64,000 bases of DNA, from positions 558,001 to 622,000 of the forward strand of contig JACRPO010000009.1 of NCBI GenBank assembly GCA_016223165.1, given 5' to 3'. Positions 21,211 to 30,252 of this stretch are shown one piece after another (position 1 is the first letter of the stretch; each line of letters starts with the position of its first letter). A program made the position numbers and the translations under genes. The notes beneath the pieces are model-generated. The model did no database searches and was not told the DNA's origin. It was given only the letters and a program-made list of their open reading frames with translations. The stretch is from Burkholderiales bacterium. GTDB lineage: Bacteria; Pseudomonadota; Gammaproteobacteria; Burkholderiales; Burkholderiaceae_C.

Positions 21211-23090
21211 ATCCCCTGCGAATCCTGCCCCTCGTGCGAAACGCCTGCGCGCTCGTGCCGAGGTTGCCGAGCGCGCCCCAGTCGGCCGGCGCTGCACGCG
21301 CCCTCGGCGCCCTCGCGTGCGCTCTGCTCGCCGCCTGCCAGCTCGGCCCGGCGCCGCAGTCCACGCGTTCGGCGATCGATGCCGCGCTGGCCGAAGCGCG
21401 TGCCGAGCGCACGCCGCCGCGCGTGCCCGAGCGGGTGCGCGACGCACTCGTCAGCGCCCCCGGCGCGCTGCCGGCGGCGGCCGCGCCGCTGCCCGAGCAG
21501 CGCTTCGACCTCGTCGTCACCAACGCGCCGGCGGCGCAGGTCTTCCAGGCCATCGGCTCGGGCTCGCGCTACAGCGTTCTGCTGCCGCCCAACCTGCCCG
21601 GCACCGTGAGCGTCAACCTCAAGGAGGTGAGCGTGCACGAGGCGCTGGACGTGATGCGCGAGCTCTACGGCTTCGAGTACCGCCTCGAGGGCACGCGCAT
21701 CTTCGTGCAGCCGGCGGCGCTGGGCACGCGCGTCTTCCAGATCGCCTACCCCTCGGCGCGCCGCAGCGGGCGCAGCGACACGCGCGTCGTCTCCGGCTCC
21801 ATCGTCGCCGCCGCCCCGGGCGGCGGCGCTGCCGCCGCCACCGGCGCGCAGGAAGGCAGCCAGGTCAGCACGCTGCAGGAGGCCGACTTCTGGAAGGAGA
21901 TCGACGCCGCGCTCAAGGCCGTGGTCGGCAGCGGCGAGGGCCGCCAGGTCGTGCTCTCCCCGCACAGCGGCGTGCTCGTCGTGCGCGCCATGCCGCGCGA
22001 GCAGCGCGAGGTCGAGCAATACCTGCGCGCGGCGCGCGTCGCCATCGAGCGCCAGGTGATGCTGGAGGCGAAGATCGTCGAGGTCTCGCTGCGGGAAGGT
22101 TTCGAGTCCGGCATCAACTGGGCCGCCTTCGACCGCGCCGGCAACCACCGTTTCAGCTCGGGCATCGACGCCAGCCGCGTCAACGTGCCGGGCAGCCTCG
22201 GCCGCGCCGCCGGCGTGCCCACCGGCTCGGTGAGCACCTTCGTCGACGCCACGACGACACCGGCGACAGTGGTGCCGAGCACGCTCGGGCAGCTGCTTTC
22301 GAGCCCGCTCGCCTCGGGCAACAGCGGCGCGCTCGGCCTCGCCTTCACCACCAACAGCTTCGTCGGCCTGCTCGCCTTTCTCGAGACGCAGGGCACGGTG
22401 CAGGTGCTGAGCTCGCCGCGCGTGGCCGCCACCAACAACCAGAAGGCGGTGCTGCGCGTGGGCAGCGACGACTTCTTCATCACCAACGTCACCGCCACCA
22501 CCACCACCACGGCCGCCGGCTCGGTGACCACGCCCACCATCCAGACGCAGGCCTTCTTCAGCGGCATCTCGCTGGACGTGACGCCGCAGATCGACGAGGA
22601 AGGCATGGTCACGCTGCACATCCGCCCGAGCGTCAGCGTGGTGAGCGAGCGCACGCGCATCATCAACCTGGGCAACCTGGGCAGCTTCACGCTGCCGCTG
22701 GCGAGCGCCAACATCAACGAGGCCGACACCGTGGTGCGCGTCGCCGACGGTGTCACCGTCGCCATCGGCGGCCTGATGTCGCAGACGCAGAACCACGACG
22801 ACCAGCGCGTGCCCGGCGCCGGCGACGTGCCGGTGCTCGGCGAGGCCTTCAAGCGCGTGCAGCGCCAGCTCACGAAGCGCGAGCTCGTCTTCCTGCTCAA
22901 GCCCACCGTCATCAAGGGCGAGAGCCAGTGGGCAGCGGACATTGCCCGCGCCGAGACACGCCTGCGCGCGCTGCCGAGCGCGCCGCGCGAGCGCCTGCCC
23001 ATGCCCGAGGCGAGCGGCCGCAGCGCCGTGCCGGGAGCGGGCACCGGCCCGGCCTCCTCTACCAACCCCGGCGACGCGACGGCCCCCTGA
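21207..23090 (+). CDS. mshL: MSHA secretin MshL (outer membrane lipoprotein channel)
   Basis: 627 residues. A lipoprotein signal ends at LLAACQ (Cys about residue 44). An STN domain follows (FDLVVTNAPAAQVFQAIG to RIFVQPAALG), then short N-domains and the secretin core from about residue 290 (MLEAKIVEVSLREGF). The secretin signature is visible as VPGAGDVPVLGEAFKR followed by TKRELVFLLKPTVI. A Thr-rich loop (TATTTTTAAG) lies in the core. It forms the outer-membrane pore for the pilus. ATG overlaps the mshK stop (ATGA). Confidence 0.92.
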   Translation: MNPLRILPLVRNACALVPRLPSAPQSAGAARALGALACALLAACQLGPAPQSTRSAIDAALAEARAERTPPRVPERVRDALVSAPGALPAAAAPLPEQRFDLVVTNAPAAQVFQAIGSGSRYSVLLPPNLPGTVSVNLKEVSVHEALDVMRELYGFEYRLEGTRIFVQPAALGTRVFQIAYPSARRSGRSDTRVVSGSIVAAAPGGGAAAATGAQEGSQVSTLQEADFWKEIDAALKAVVGSGEGRQVVLSPHSGVLVVRAMPREQREVEQYLRAARVAIERQVMLEAKIVEVSLREGFESGINWAAFDRAGNHRFSSGIDASRVNVPGSLGRAAGVPTGSVSTFVDATTTPATVVPSTLGQLLSSPLASGNSGALGLAFTTNSFVGLLAFLETQGTVQVLSSPRVAATNNQKAVLRVGSDDFFITNVTATTTTTAAGSVTTPTIQTQAFFSGISLDVTPQIDEEGMVTLHIRPSVSVVSERTRIINLGNLGSFTLPLASANINEADTVVRVADGVTVAIGGLMSQTQNHDDQRVPGAGDVPVLGEAFKRVQRQLTKRELVFLLKPTVIKGESQWAADIARAETRLRALPSAPRERLPMPEASGRSAVPGAGTGPASSTNPGDATAP

Positions 23091-23122
23091 CCCGCCGCTT
23101 GACCCACCGCATCGAGCCCGCC

Positions 23123-23971
23123 ATGTACCTCGAACATTTCGGCCTGCACGAGCTGCCCTTCGGCATCACGCCCGATACCGGCTTCACCTTCGTCAGCAGC
23201 GCGCACCAGGAGGCGCTGGCGACGCTGCTGCTCGGGCTCGAAGGCGGCGAGGGCTTCCTCAAGGTGACCGGCGAGGTCGGCACCGGCAAGACGCTGCTGG
23301 CGCGCACGCTGCTCGATGCGCTGCGCGGCCACGCCGTCACCGCCTACGTCCCCAACCCGCACCTGAGCGCGCGCGAACTGTTGCGCGTGCTGGCCACCGA
23401 GCTGGCGCTGGCCCTGCCGCGCCGCGCCGGCACGCGCGAGCTGTACGAGCAGGTCGAGGCGGCGCTGCTCGCGCATGCGCACGCCGGCCGGCGTGTCGTG
23501 CTCGTCATCGACGAGGCACAGGCGCTGCCGCCGGCCACGCTCGAGAGCCTGCGTCTGCTGTCCAACCTCGAAACGGGCAAGTGCAAGCTGCTGCAGGTGG
23601 TCTTCTTCGGCCAGCCCGAGTTCGATGCCGTGCTGTGCCACCCGGGCTGCCGATCGCTGGCCAGCCGCATCGCCTTCGCCGCCGAGCTGAGGCCGCTGCC
23701 GGGCACCGATTTCGAACGCTATCTGGCACATCGGCTGCGCGTCGCCGGCTGGCGCGGGCCGCCGCTGTTCAGCGCCGCCGCCGCCTGGCTGCTGCGCCGC
23801 GCGAGTGGTGGCGTGCCGCGGCGCGCCAACATCCTCGCGCACAAGAGCCTGATGCTCGCCTACGGCGAAGGCGCCTGGCAGGTCGGCCTGCGCCGGGCCT
23901 GGCTGGCCCTGCGCGACGACCGCCGCACGCTGCGGCCGGGTGCCGCGCCTGCCCTGGGAGCGACGGCATGA
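23123..23971 (+). CDS. mshM: MSHA ATPase MshM (ExeA/GspA-like AAA protein)
   Basis: 282 residues. N-terminal MYLEHFGLHELPFGITPD is characteristic of ExeA/MshM. Walker A is TGEVGTGKTLLAR and Walker B VLVIDEAQAL, followed by SNLETGKCKLLQVVFFGQPE. No peptidoglycan-binding domain is present, unlike longer ExeA proteins. It is a cytoplasmic AAA ATPase assumed to help secretin assembly or pilus function. It starts 32 bases after mshL and ends overlapping mshN. Confidence 0.9.
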   Translation: MYLEHFGLHELPFGITPDTGFTFVSSAHQEALATLLLGLEGGEGFLKVTGEVGTGKTLLARTLLDALRGHAVTAYVPNPHLSARELLRVLATELALALPRRAGTRELYEQVEAALLAHAHAGRRVVLVIDEAQALPPATLESLRLLSNLETGKCKLLQVVFFGQPEFDAVLCHPGCRSLASRIAFAAELRPLPGTDFERYLAHRLRVAGWRGPPLFSAAAAWLLRRASGGVPRRANILAHKSLMLAYGEGAWQVGLRRAWLALRDDRRTLRPGAAPALGATA

Positions 23972-25368
23972 GCGTCATCAACAAGATGCTGCGCGACCTG
24001 GCGGCGCGCGGCGCGCCGGCGCGCCTGACGACACTGCAGGCCGAACTCGTGCCCACCGAGGCCGATGCGCCACGCCGGGCAGCAGCGAGCCACGCGCCGA
24101 ACCCGGCGCGCGCGCAGACCGGCATCGGCGCGAACGCCACGAATGCCATGAACGGCATGAGCGCCACGAGCGGCACGAACGGCTCGCCGCCGCCCGCGGC
24201 AGCGGCCCTGCGTGCGCTGAGCGCGGCGCGCGGGCTGCGTTTGCCTGCCCCGCGCCTGCTTGTGCTCGTTGGCGCCGGCGCCGCGGCGATCGCCGCTGTG
24301 GCTTTCGGCGATCTGTCGTCGCTGGCCGGAATCGGCGCCCCGGCACGCATGCCTGCACCGGTGGCGCTGGCAGCCGCGGCCGAGAGCGACGCCGCAGCAC
24401 CGGCACAGGCGCTGGTGGCGCCCGCCATGACCTCCGCGGCCGCGTCGCAAGAGACGGCACCCCATGCCGCCCCCGCAGTGGCACCACTGGCGGCCGAGCC
24501 ATCGACGCACGCCTCGCCCACGCCACCGAACGCCGGCCCGGCCGCGTCTCCGTCCGCCCTCGCCCCGACACAGCCCACACGGCCCGCGCAGCCCACACAG
24601 CCCGCGCAACCGGCGCAGGCGGCACATGCCGCTCAGCCCGCACGACCGGCACCCCCGGCCGCGCTGCCACGCGCAATCCCCACCACCCTCGCAGCCAGGC
24701 CACCCGCCCCGGCGCCAGCCCTGCCCGGTGCGCCGGCGCGCAGCGTCGACGCCGCCGCGGTGGCGCCGACACCGGCGCGCATCGACAAGCGCCTGCACGC
24801 GCCCGACGCCGCCCAGCGCCAGGCGCAGCTGTACCGCGGCGCCGTCGATGCGGCGCAGGCCGGCCAGCGCCAGGCCGCCATCCACACCGCGCGCGAACTG
24901 CTGGCGCTGAACCCGGCGCACGAGGCGGCGCGCCAGCTCGCCGCGCACCTCGAGCTCGAGGCCGGCGCGCCCGACCGCGCCGTCACCTTGCTGCGCGAGG
25001 GGCTCGCCCTCGATGCGCGCAACGCCGCCTTCGCGCTGGCGCTGGCACGCCTGTTCGCCACCCAAGGCCTGCCCGACGAGGCGCTGCAGGTGCTCGATGG
25101 CCATGCCGTCCCCGGCCCCGAAGCTGCCGGCCTGCGCGCCGGCGTGCTGGCGCGCCGCGGCGACTATGCCGCCGCGCTGCCCGCGTACGAAGCCGCCGCA
25201 CGCGCGCAACCGATGAACCCGATGTGGTGGCTGGGCCTGGGCGTGGCGCTGGAGTCGCTGGGCGAGCCGGCGCGTGCGCGCCAGGCCTTCGCCAAGGCGC
25301 AGGCCATCGGCCTGCCGCGCGAGGACCTCGCCGGTTATGTCGAGCAGCGCCTGCGCGCGCTGGAGTAA
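23968..25368 (+). CDS. mshN: MSHA biogenesis protein MshN (TPR protein)
   Basis: 466 residues: N-terminal MSVINKMLRDLAARG motif typical of MshN/GspB-like proteins, a low-complexity Asn/Met/Gly/Ser stretch (NAMNGMSATSGTNG), one membrane segment near residue 95 (LLVLVGAGAAAIAAVAFG), a long Pro/Ala/Gln-rich periplasmic linker and C-terminal TPR repeats (from about residue 285). It is a single-pass scaffold protein of the pilus. Start overlaps the mshM stop by ATGA. Confidence 0.85.
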   Translation: MSVINKMLRDLAARGAPARLTTLQAELVPTEADAPRRAAASHAPNPARAQTGIGANATNAMNGMSATSGTNGSPPPAAAALRALSAARGLRLPAPRLLVLVGAGAAAIAAVAFGDLSSLAGIGAPARMPAPVALAAAAESDAAAPAQALVAPAMTSAAASQETAPHAAPAVAPLAAEPSTHASPTPPNAGPAASPSALAPTQPTRPAQPTQPAQPAQAAHAAQPARPAPPAALPRAIPTTLAARPPAPAPALPGAPARSVDAAAVAPTPARIDKRLHAPDAAQRQAQLYRGAVDAAQAGQRQAAIHTARELLALNPAHEAARQLAAHLELEAGAPDRAVTLLREGLALDARNAAFALALARLFATQGLPDEALQVLDGHAVPGPEAAGLRAGVLARRGDYAAALPAYEAAARAQPMNPMWWLGLGVALESLGEPARARQAFAKAQAIGLPREDLAGYVEQRLRALE

Positions 25369-25372
25369 CCCC

Positions 25373-27088
25373 ATGGACCGCCCCACCGCCGCCGTCTTCA
25401 ACCCGCAGCGCTTTCGCCTGGGCGATGTGCTCATCGGCAAGGGCCTGCTCGATGCCGGGCAGCTGGCGCGTGCGCTGGAGCTGCAGAAGACGAGCGGGCG
25501 CAAGCTCGGGCGCGTCCTCACCGAGCTGAAGTTCGTCTCCGACCTGCAGATCGCCGAGGTCGTGGCCGACCAGCTCGGCATCGAATTCGTCGACCTCACG
25601 CGCTGCGAACCCGACCCCGCCGTCGTGCGCCGGCTCAGCGAGGCGCAGGCACGGCGCTTCCGCGCGCTCGTGCTGGGCCCCAAGGACGGCGGCCTCGAGG
25701 TCGGCCTCGTCGACGCCGCCGACATGGTGAGCTTCGACCAGCTCAGCCGCGTGCTGAAGGCGACCATCCACCCGGTGGTCGTCACCGAGGAGGCGTTGCT
25801 CGCCAGCATCGAGCGCATCTACCAGCGCAAGGAAGAGCTGGCGGGCCTGGCCAGCCAGGTCGCTGCCGACGTGGGCGACGTGCTCACCCTGTCGGGGTTG
25901 GAGTCGGCCGCCAGCGCCGACGACGCGCCCATCGTCAAGCTGCTCAATTCGATCTTCGGCAGCGCCGTCACGCGCAATGTCAGCGACATCCACATCGAGC
26001 CGCAGGAGCGCGCGCTGCAGATCCGCTTCCGCGCCGACGGCGTCATGCAGGTGCAGAGCAACCCCGACGCGCGCATCGCCGGCGCCGTGGTGCAGCGCCT
26101 GAAGCTGATGGCCAGCCTCGACATCAGCGAGAAGCGCCTGCCGCAGGACGGGCGCTTCCGCATCAAGGTCGCCAACGCCATGCTCGACGTGCGCATCTCG
26201 ACGCTGCCCACGCAGTTCGGCGAGTCGGTGGTGATGCGCCTGCTGGCCCAGAACGCCGACCGCCTGCGCCTCGATGCGCTGGACATCCCGGCGCCCATCC
26301 TGAAGCGGCTGCGCGCCGCGCTCACCGCGAGCTCGGGCATGGTGCTCGTCACCGGCCCCACCGGCAGCGGCAAGACGACGACGCTGTACGCGGCGCTGTC
26401 CGAGCTGAACAAGCCCGACACCAAGATCATCACCGTCGAGGACCCGGTCGAATACCGCCTGCCCGGCCTCAACCAGGTGCAGGTGAACGAGAAGGTCGAC
26501 CTGACCTTCTCGCGCGTGCTGCGCGCCTGCCTGCGCCAGGACCCCGATGTCATCCTCGTGGGCGAAATGCGCGACGCCGAGACGGCCGAGATCGGCCTGC
26601 GCGCCGCGCTCACCGGCCACCTCGTGCTCTCGACGCTGCACACCACCAGTGCCGCCGGCACGCCGATGCGGCTGCGCGACATGGGCGTGGCGCCGTACAT
26701 GGTGGCGCTGGGTGTGCGCCTGGTGATCGCGCAACGCCTGGTGCGCACCATCTGCCGCCACTGCCGCAGCGAGACCGAAGCGGCCGCGCACGAGCGGGAG
26801 TGGCTCGCCGACGACCCCGAGTTCACCTCCGGGCGCCTGCAGGTGTGGCGCGGCACCGGCTGCACCGCCTGCCACGGCAGCGGCTACTCCGGGCGCGTGG
26901 CGGTCTACGAGATGCTCGAGATGACGCCCGAGCTGATGCATCTGGTCAACGCCGACGACCCCGCCGGCTTTGCCGCCGCCGCGCAGCGCGCCTTTGCCGA
27001 GTTCACGCTGCGCCGCGCCGTGCTGCAGCTGGTGCACGACGGCCACACCACGCTGGCCGAGGCGATGCGCGTGGGCTCCGGCGTCTAG
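25373..27088 (+). CDS. mshE: MSHA pilus extension ATPase MshE
   Basis: 571 residues. The N-terminal MshEN domain has the RLGDVLIGKGLLDAGQLARA pattern (RLGxxL..xG..), known in MshE to bind c-di-GMP. The GspE-type ATPase follows with Walker A GPTGSGKTTTLYA, Asp box, Walker B DPDVILVGEMRD and His box LSTLHTTSA. A zinc-type cysteine set (CRHC and CTAC) lies near residue 460-500. It powers pilus polymerisation with MshG. It starts 4 bases after mshN. Confidence 0.93.
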   Translation: MDRPTAAVFNPQRFRLGDVLIGKGLLDAGQLARALELQKTSGRKLGRVLTELKFVSDLQIAEVVADQLGIEFVDLTRCEPDPAVVRRLSEAQARRFRALVLGPKDGGLEVGLVDAADMVSFDQLSRVLKATIHPVVVTEEALLASIERIYQRKEELAGLASQVAADVGDVLTLSGLESAASADDAPIVKLLNSIFGSAVTRNVSDIHIEPQERALQIRFRADGVMQVQSNPDARIAGAVVQRLKLMASLDISEKRLPQDGRFRIKVANAMLDVRISTLPTQFGESVVMRLLAQNADRLRLDALDIPAPILKRLRAALTASSGMVLVTGPTGSGKTTTLYAALSELNKPDTKIITVEDPVEYRLPGLNQVQVNEKVDLTFSRVLRACLRQDPDVILVGEMRDAETAEIGLRAALTGHLVLSTLHTTSAAGTPMRLRDMGVAPYMVALGVRLVIAQRLVRTICRHCRSETEAAAHEREWLADDPEFTSGRLQVWRGTGCTACHGSGYSGRVAVYEMLEMTPELMHLVNADDPAGFAAAAQRAFAEFTLRRAVLQLVHDGHTTLAEAMRVGSGV

Positions 27089-27158
27089 CCGGCGTCTGGC
27101 CGCGAGACGCCGCCTGCACGAGCCCCCGCGACGCTCGCGAAAGAGAAGAAGGCCCGCC

Positions 27159-28382
27159 ATGCCGATGTTCGCCTGGACCGGCCGTGCCGCCGACTCGAGC
27201 GCCGCCACCGGCGTCATCGAGTCGCGCTCGCGCACGCAGGTGGCGCAGATGCTGATGGGCATGGGCATCGTGCCCATCACCATCGTGCCGCAGCAGCTGA
27301 GCGAGGACGCCGGCGCCACCTTCGCGCGCTGGTTCGGGCGCGCGCGCATCGGCACGCAGGAACTGCTGATGTTCTCGCGCCAGATGCACACGCTGCTGAA
27401 GTCGGGCGTGCCCATCCTGCGCGCGCTGCAGGCGCTGCAGGAGTCTTCGACGCACGACGGCATGCGCCGCCTGCTCGGCGACCTGCGCAGCGGCCTGGAC
27501 AGCGGCCTCGAGCTCTCGCAGGCGATGGCGCGCCATCCGCATTGCTTCGACCGCTTCTATGTCGCGATGGTGCGCGTGGGCGAGGGCACCGGCCAGCTCA
27601 CCGAGACTTTCGACGCGCTGTACGAGCACCTGGATTTCCAGCGCCTGATGCGCGAGCAGGTGAACGCCGCGCTGCGTTATCCCAAGTTCGTGCTGCTCGC
27701 GATGGCGGTGGCGCTGGCGGTCATCAACCTGTATGTGATCCCGGCCTTTGCCAAGGTCTTCGCGGGCATGAAGGCCGAGCTGCCGCTGATGACGCGCCTG
27801 CTGCTGGGTGCCTCGAAGTTCCTGCTCGCCGCGTGGCCGGCGATGCTGGGCGGCGGCTTTGCCGCGGGGCTGGCGACGCGCGCGGCGCTGGCACGCCCGC
27901 GCGGGCGCCTGGTCTGGGACCGCTGGAAGCTGCGCCTGCCCATCGCCGGCAAGGTGCTGCGCAAGGGCGCGCTGTCGCGCAGCTGCCGCAGCCTGGCCAT
28001 GGTGCTGCGCAGTGGCGTGCCGCTGCTCGAAGGCATCAGCCTCGCCGCCGCGGTGTGCGAGAACGCGCATATCGAACGCGCCGTGCTCGGCATGCGCCAG
28101 GCCGTCGAGCGCGGCGAGACGGTGCTGGCGGCGGCGCGCAAGGCCGGCATCTTCACGCCCATCGTGCTGCAGATGATCATGGTCGGCGAGGAGTCGGGCA
28201 CCCTCGACGCCATGCTCGACGAGGTCGGCCGGCTCTACCAGCGCGAGGTCGAGTACGAGCTGAAGAGCATGTCGCAGCAGATCGAGCCCATCCTCGTCTT
28301 CTTCCTCGGCGGCCTCGTGCTGGTGCTGGCCCTCGGCGTCTTCATGCCGATGTGGGACCTCGGCAAGGCCGCCATCAAGTGA
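27159..28382 (+). CDS. mshG: MSHA inner membrane platform protein MshG (PilC/GspF family)
   Basis: 407 residues with two GspF-type repeats (FSRQMHTLLKSGVPILRAL at about residue 67 and SRSCRSLAMVLRSGVPLLEG at about 273), each followed by membrane segments. The ATG at 27159 has an AAGAAGG Shine-Dalgarno. It is the polytopic platform on which MshE turns to add pilin subunits. Confidence 0.93.
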   Translation: MPMFAWTGRAADSSAATGVIESRSRTQVAQMLMGMGIVPITIVPQQLSEDAGATFARWFGRARIGTQELLMFSRQMHTLLKSGVPILRALQALQESSTHDGMRRLLGDLRSGLDSGLELSQAMARHPHCFDRFYVAMVRVGEGTGQLTETFDALYEHLDFQRLMREQVNAALRYPKFVLLAMAVALAVINLYVIPAFAKVFAGMKAELPLMTRLLLGASKFLLAAWPAMLGGGFAAGLATRAALARPRGRLVWDRWKLRLPIAGKVLRKGALSRSCRSLAMVLRSGVPLLEGISLAAAVCENAHIERAVLGMRQAVERGETVLAAARKAGIFTPIVLQMIMVGEESGTLDAMLDEVGRLYQREVEYELKSMSQQIEPILVFFLGGLVLVLALGVFMPMWDLGKAAIK

Positions 28383-28401
28383 GAGCCTGTTCACAGGCTC
28401 T
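28382..28401. terminator. Hairpin AGAGCCTG-TTCA-CAGGCTCT after mshG
   Basis: Perfect 8-bp stem with four-base loop that begins at the last base of the mshG stop codon. No T tract follows. It separates the assembly genes from the pilin genes and could attenuate transcription or stabilise the 3' end of the upstream message. The same AGCCTGT/ACAGGCT arms occur at the ends of the palindromic element at 63669-63825. Confidence 0.4.
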
Positions 28402-28526
28402 GACCGCCGCCCGGCGGCCCGCTCAAGTCGCACGGGGCGCCGCCGATATGTTGGCGAGCGGGCACTCACCGCCCAGCCACACCCGAACCCCAAACCGCCA
28501 GCGAATCGAATCCGGAGCTCCTCAAC

Positions 28527-29075
28527 ATGCGCACCCTCAATCGAGGCTTCACGATGGTGGAGCTCATCGTCGTCATCATCATCCTCGGCATCCTGGCCGC
28601 CGTGGCGCTGCCACGTTTCACCAACATGCAGCGCGACGGCCGCGTCGCCAAGCTCAACGCCGCGCGCGGCGCGGTGCAGTCGGCCACCGCTCTCATCCAT
28701 GGCGCCGCGATGGCACGCCAGGGCGCCGTGCAGCCGGCCTGCCCTGGCGCCGGCTTCGGCGGCAACCCGCCCGCTGTCAACGCTGCCGGCAACGGCAACC
28801 TGTGTACCGAGAACGGCCGCGTGCAGGTGGCGCTGCTGTACCCCGCGGCCACGCTGGCCGGCGTGGTCGCCAGCGCGGGCATCGTGCAGGTGGCCGGCAC
28901 GCCCACGGCGGCGCAACTGGCCACCGATGGTTATGCCGCTGCAGTGGCGGGTGGCGCCATCGCCGTGCGCGTCACCGGCGGCCCGGACCCCACGCAATGC
29001 CAGTTCACCTACGCCCCGCCGGCGGCGCTGGGCCAGGCGCCCACGATCAGCGCCGCCACCGTCACCGGTTGTTGA
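28527..29075 (+). CDS. MSHA-type major pilin (MshA/MshB-like prepilin)
   Basis: 182 residues. A class III leader MRTLNRG is followed by FTMVELIVVIIILGILAAVALP, with Glu at +5 and a hydrophobic helix for polymerisation (sequence given only by its parts FTMVEL and GILAAVALPRF). Cysteines near residues 71 and 93 and a second pair near 154 and 182 could form disulfides as in MshA. GGAG lies upstream of the ATG. It is the only gene here with a full major-pilin look, so mshA and mshB are not separately present. Confidence 0.88.
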   Translation: MRTLNRGFTMVELIVVIIILGILAAVALPRFTNMQRDGRVAKLNAARGAVQSATALIHGAAMARQGAVQPACPGAGFGGNPPAVNAAGNGNLCTENGRVQVALLYPAATLAGVVASAGIVQVAGTPTAAQLATDGYAAAVAGGAIAVRVTGGPDPTQCQFTYAPPAALGQAPTISAATVTGC

Positions 29076-29169
29076 AGCGCGGCGGCGGGCCCTCGGCGTC
29101 GCGCAGCGTCGCCCGAAGCTCCGCCGCCCCCGGGCCACGCCACCCGCTCGCCCACCGCGGGAGGCAGCG

Positions 29170-29607
29170 ATGATCCGACGCGGCTTCACGCTCGTCGAGC
29201 TGATGATGGTGATGGTGCTGATCGGCGTGCTCGCCACCGTCGCCGCACCGCGTCTGCTGGAGCGCAACGCACTCGACGAACACGCCGCGGCCGAGACGCT
29301 GCGCAGCCTGCTGCGCGCGAGCCGCGCCGTCGCGGTGGCGCAGGAGCGCGATGTGTGCGTGCTCGTCGCCGCTACCACCGTGCGCGCGGTCTATGCCGGC
29401 CCGCTCGGCTGCGACCCTGCGCGGCCGCTGGCTGGCGCCGGTGGCCAGCCCGAACTGCGCATCGCCGCGCCGACCGGCCTCGCCTTCGGCGGCGACGCCG
29501 TGCTGCGTTTCGGCACGCGCGGGCAACTGGTGCCGGCGCTCGACCGGCGCGTCACGCTGGGCACGCGGCAGTGGCTGGTGGAGCGCCGCACCGGTGTCGT
29601 GCTGTGA
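29170..29607 (+). CDS. mshC: MshC-like minor pilin (GspH/FimT type)
   Basis: 145 residues with prepilin leader MIRRG and mature start FTLVELMMVMVLIGVLATVA, followed by a small beta-rich domain of GspH type (ASRAVAVAQERDVCVLVAA). GGGAGG precedes the start. Position after the major pilin corresponds to mshC. Its stop overlaps the GTG start of the next gene. Confidence 0.82.
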   Translation: MIRRGFTLVELMMVMVLIGVLATVAAPRLLERNALDEHAAAETLRSLLRASRAVAVAQERDVCVLVAATTVRAVYAGPLGCDPARPLAGAGGQPELRIAAPTGLAFGGDAVLRFGTRGQLVPALDRRVTLGTRQWLVERRTGVVL

Positions 29608-30239
29608 GAAGCATCCAGCCCTCGCTACGGCCAGGCGCACGCACCGCGCGGGCCGGTCGCGGCTTCACGCTCATCGACTTGCTGATCGTCATCACGCTCA
29701 CCGGCACCATCGCCGGCACGATGACGGTGGTCTTCTCGCGCCTGGCCGGCCAGTCGGCCGAGGCGCTGCGCGCGCGCGAGCGGCAGGCGCTGGTGCAGGC
29801 GCTGCTGGCGGAAGTGCGCGCGATGCCCTTCACCTACTGCGACCCGCAGGATGCGCGGGCGGCGCTCGCCACGGGCGCCTTCGCCGGCGGCAGCGGCTGT
29901 GCCGGCCCGCCCGATGCATTCGGCCCCGAGGCCGGCGAGAGCCGCTACGCCGCGGCCAACCGCTTCGACGGCGTCAGCGACTACCACGGATTCACGATGC
30001 CGGGCCCCGGCTGCGCCAGCTTCTGCGACCGCAACGGCACTGCGCTCGCCGGCGCGGCCCGCTTCGCGGGCTGCAGCCTCGCCGTGGCGACGACGCCGCT
30101 GGCGCTTCCCGGCCTCGCCGCCCTCGATGCCAACGGCCGGCCGCAGGCGCTGCGCATCGTCGTCGCCATGCGCTGCCCGGGCCAGGGCGACACCGTGGCC
30201 GAGGGCGTGCGCGTGCGCCACGCGCCCAACAGCTTCTGA
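29604..30239 (+). CDS. mshD: MshD-like minor pilin
   Basis: 211 residues from a GTG that overlaps the mshC stop (GTGA). The leader ends ARAGRG and the mature protein begins FTLIDLLIVITLTGTIAG. The residue at +5 is Asp rather than the usual Glu, an uncommon but conservative change. Six or more cysteines in the mature part suggest disulfides. Assignment as mshD is by position and size. Confidence 0.78.
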   Translation: MRSIQPSLRPGARTARAGRGFTLIDLLIVITLTGTIAGTMTVVFSRLAGQSAEALRARERQALVQALLAEVRAMPFTYCDPQDARAALATGAFAGGSGCAGPPDAFGPEAGESRYAAANRFDGVSDYHGFTMPGPGCASFCDRNGTALAGAARFAGCSLAVATTPLALPGLAALDANGRPQALRIVVAMRCPGQGDTVAEGVRVRHAPNSF

Positions 30240-30252
30240 AGGCGCACCGGGA

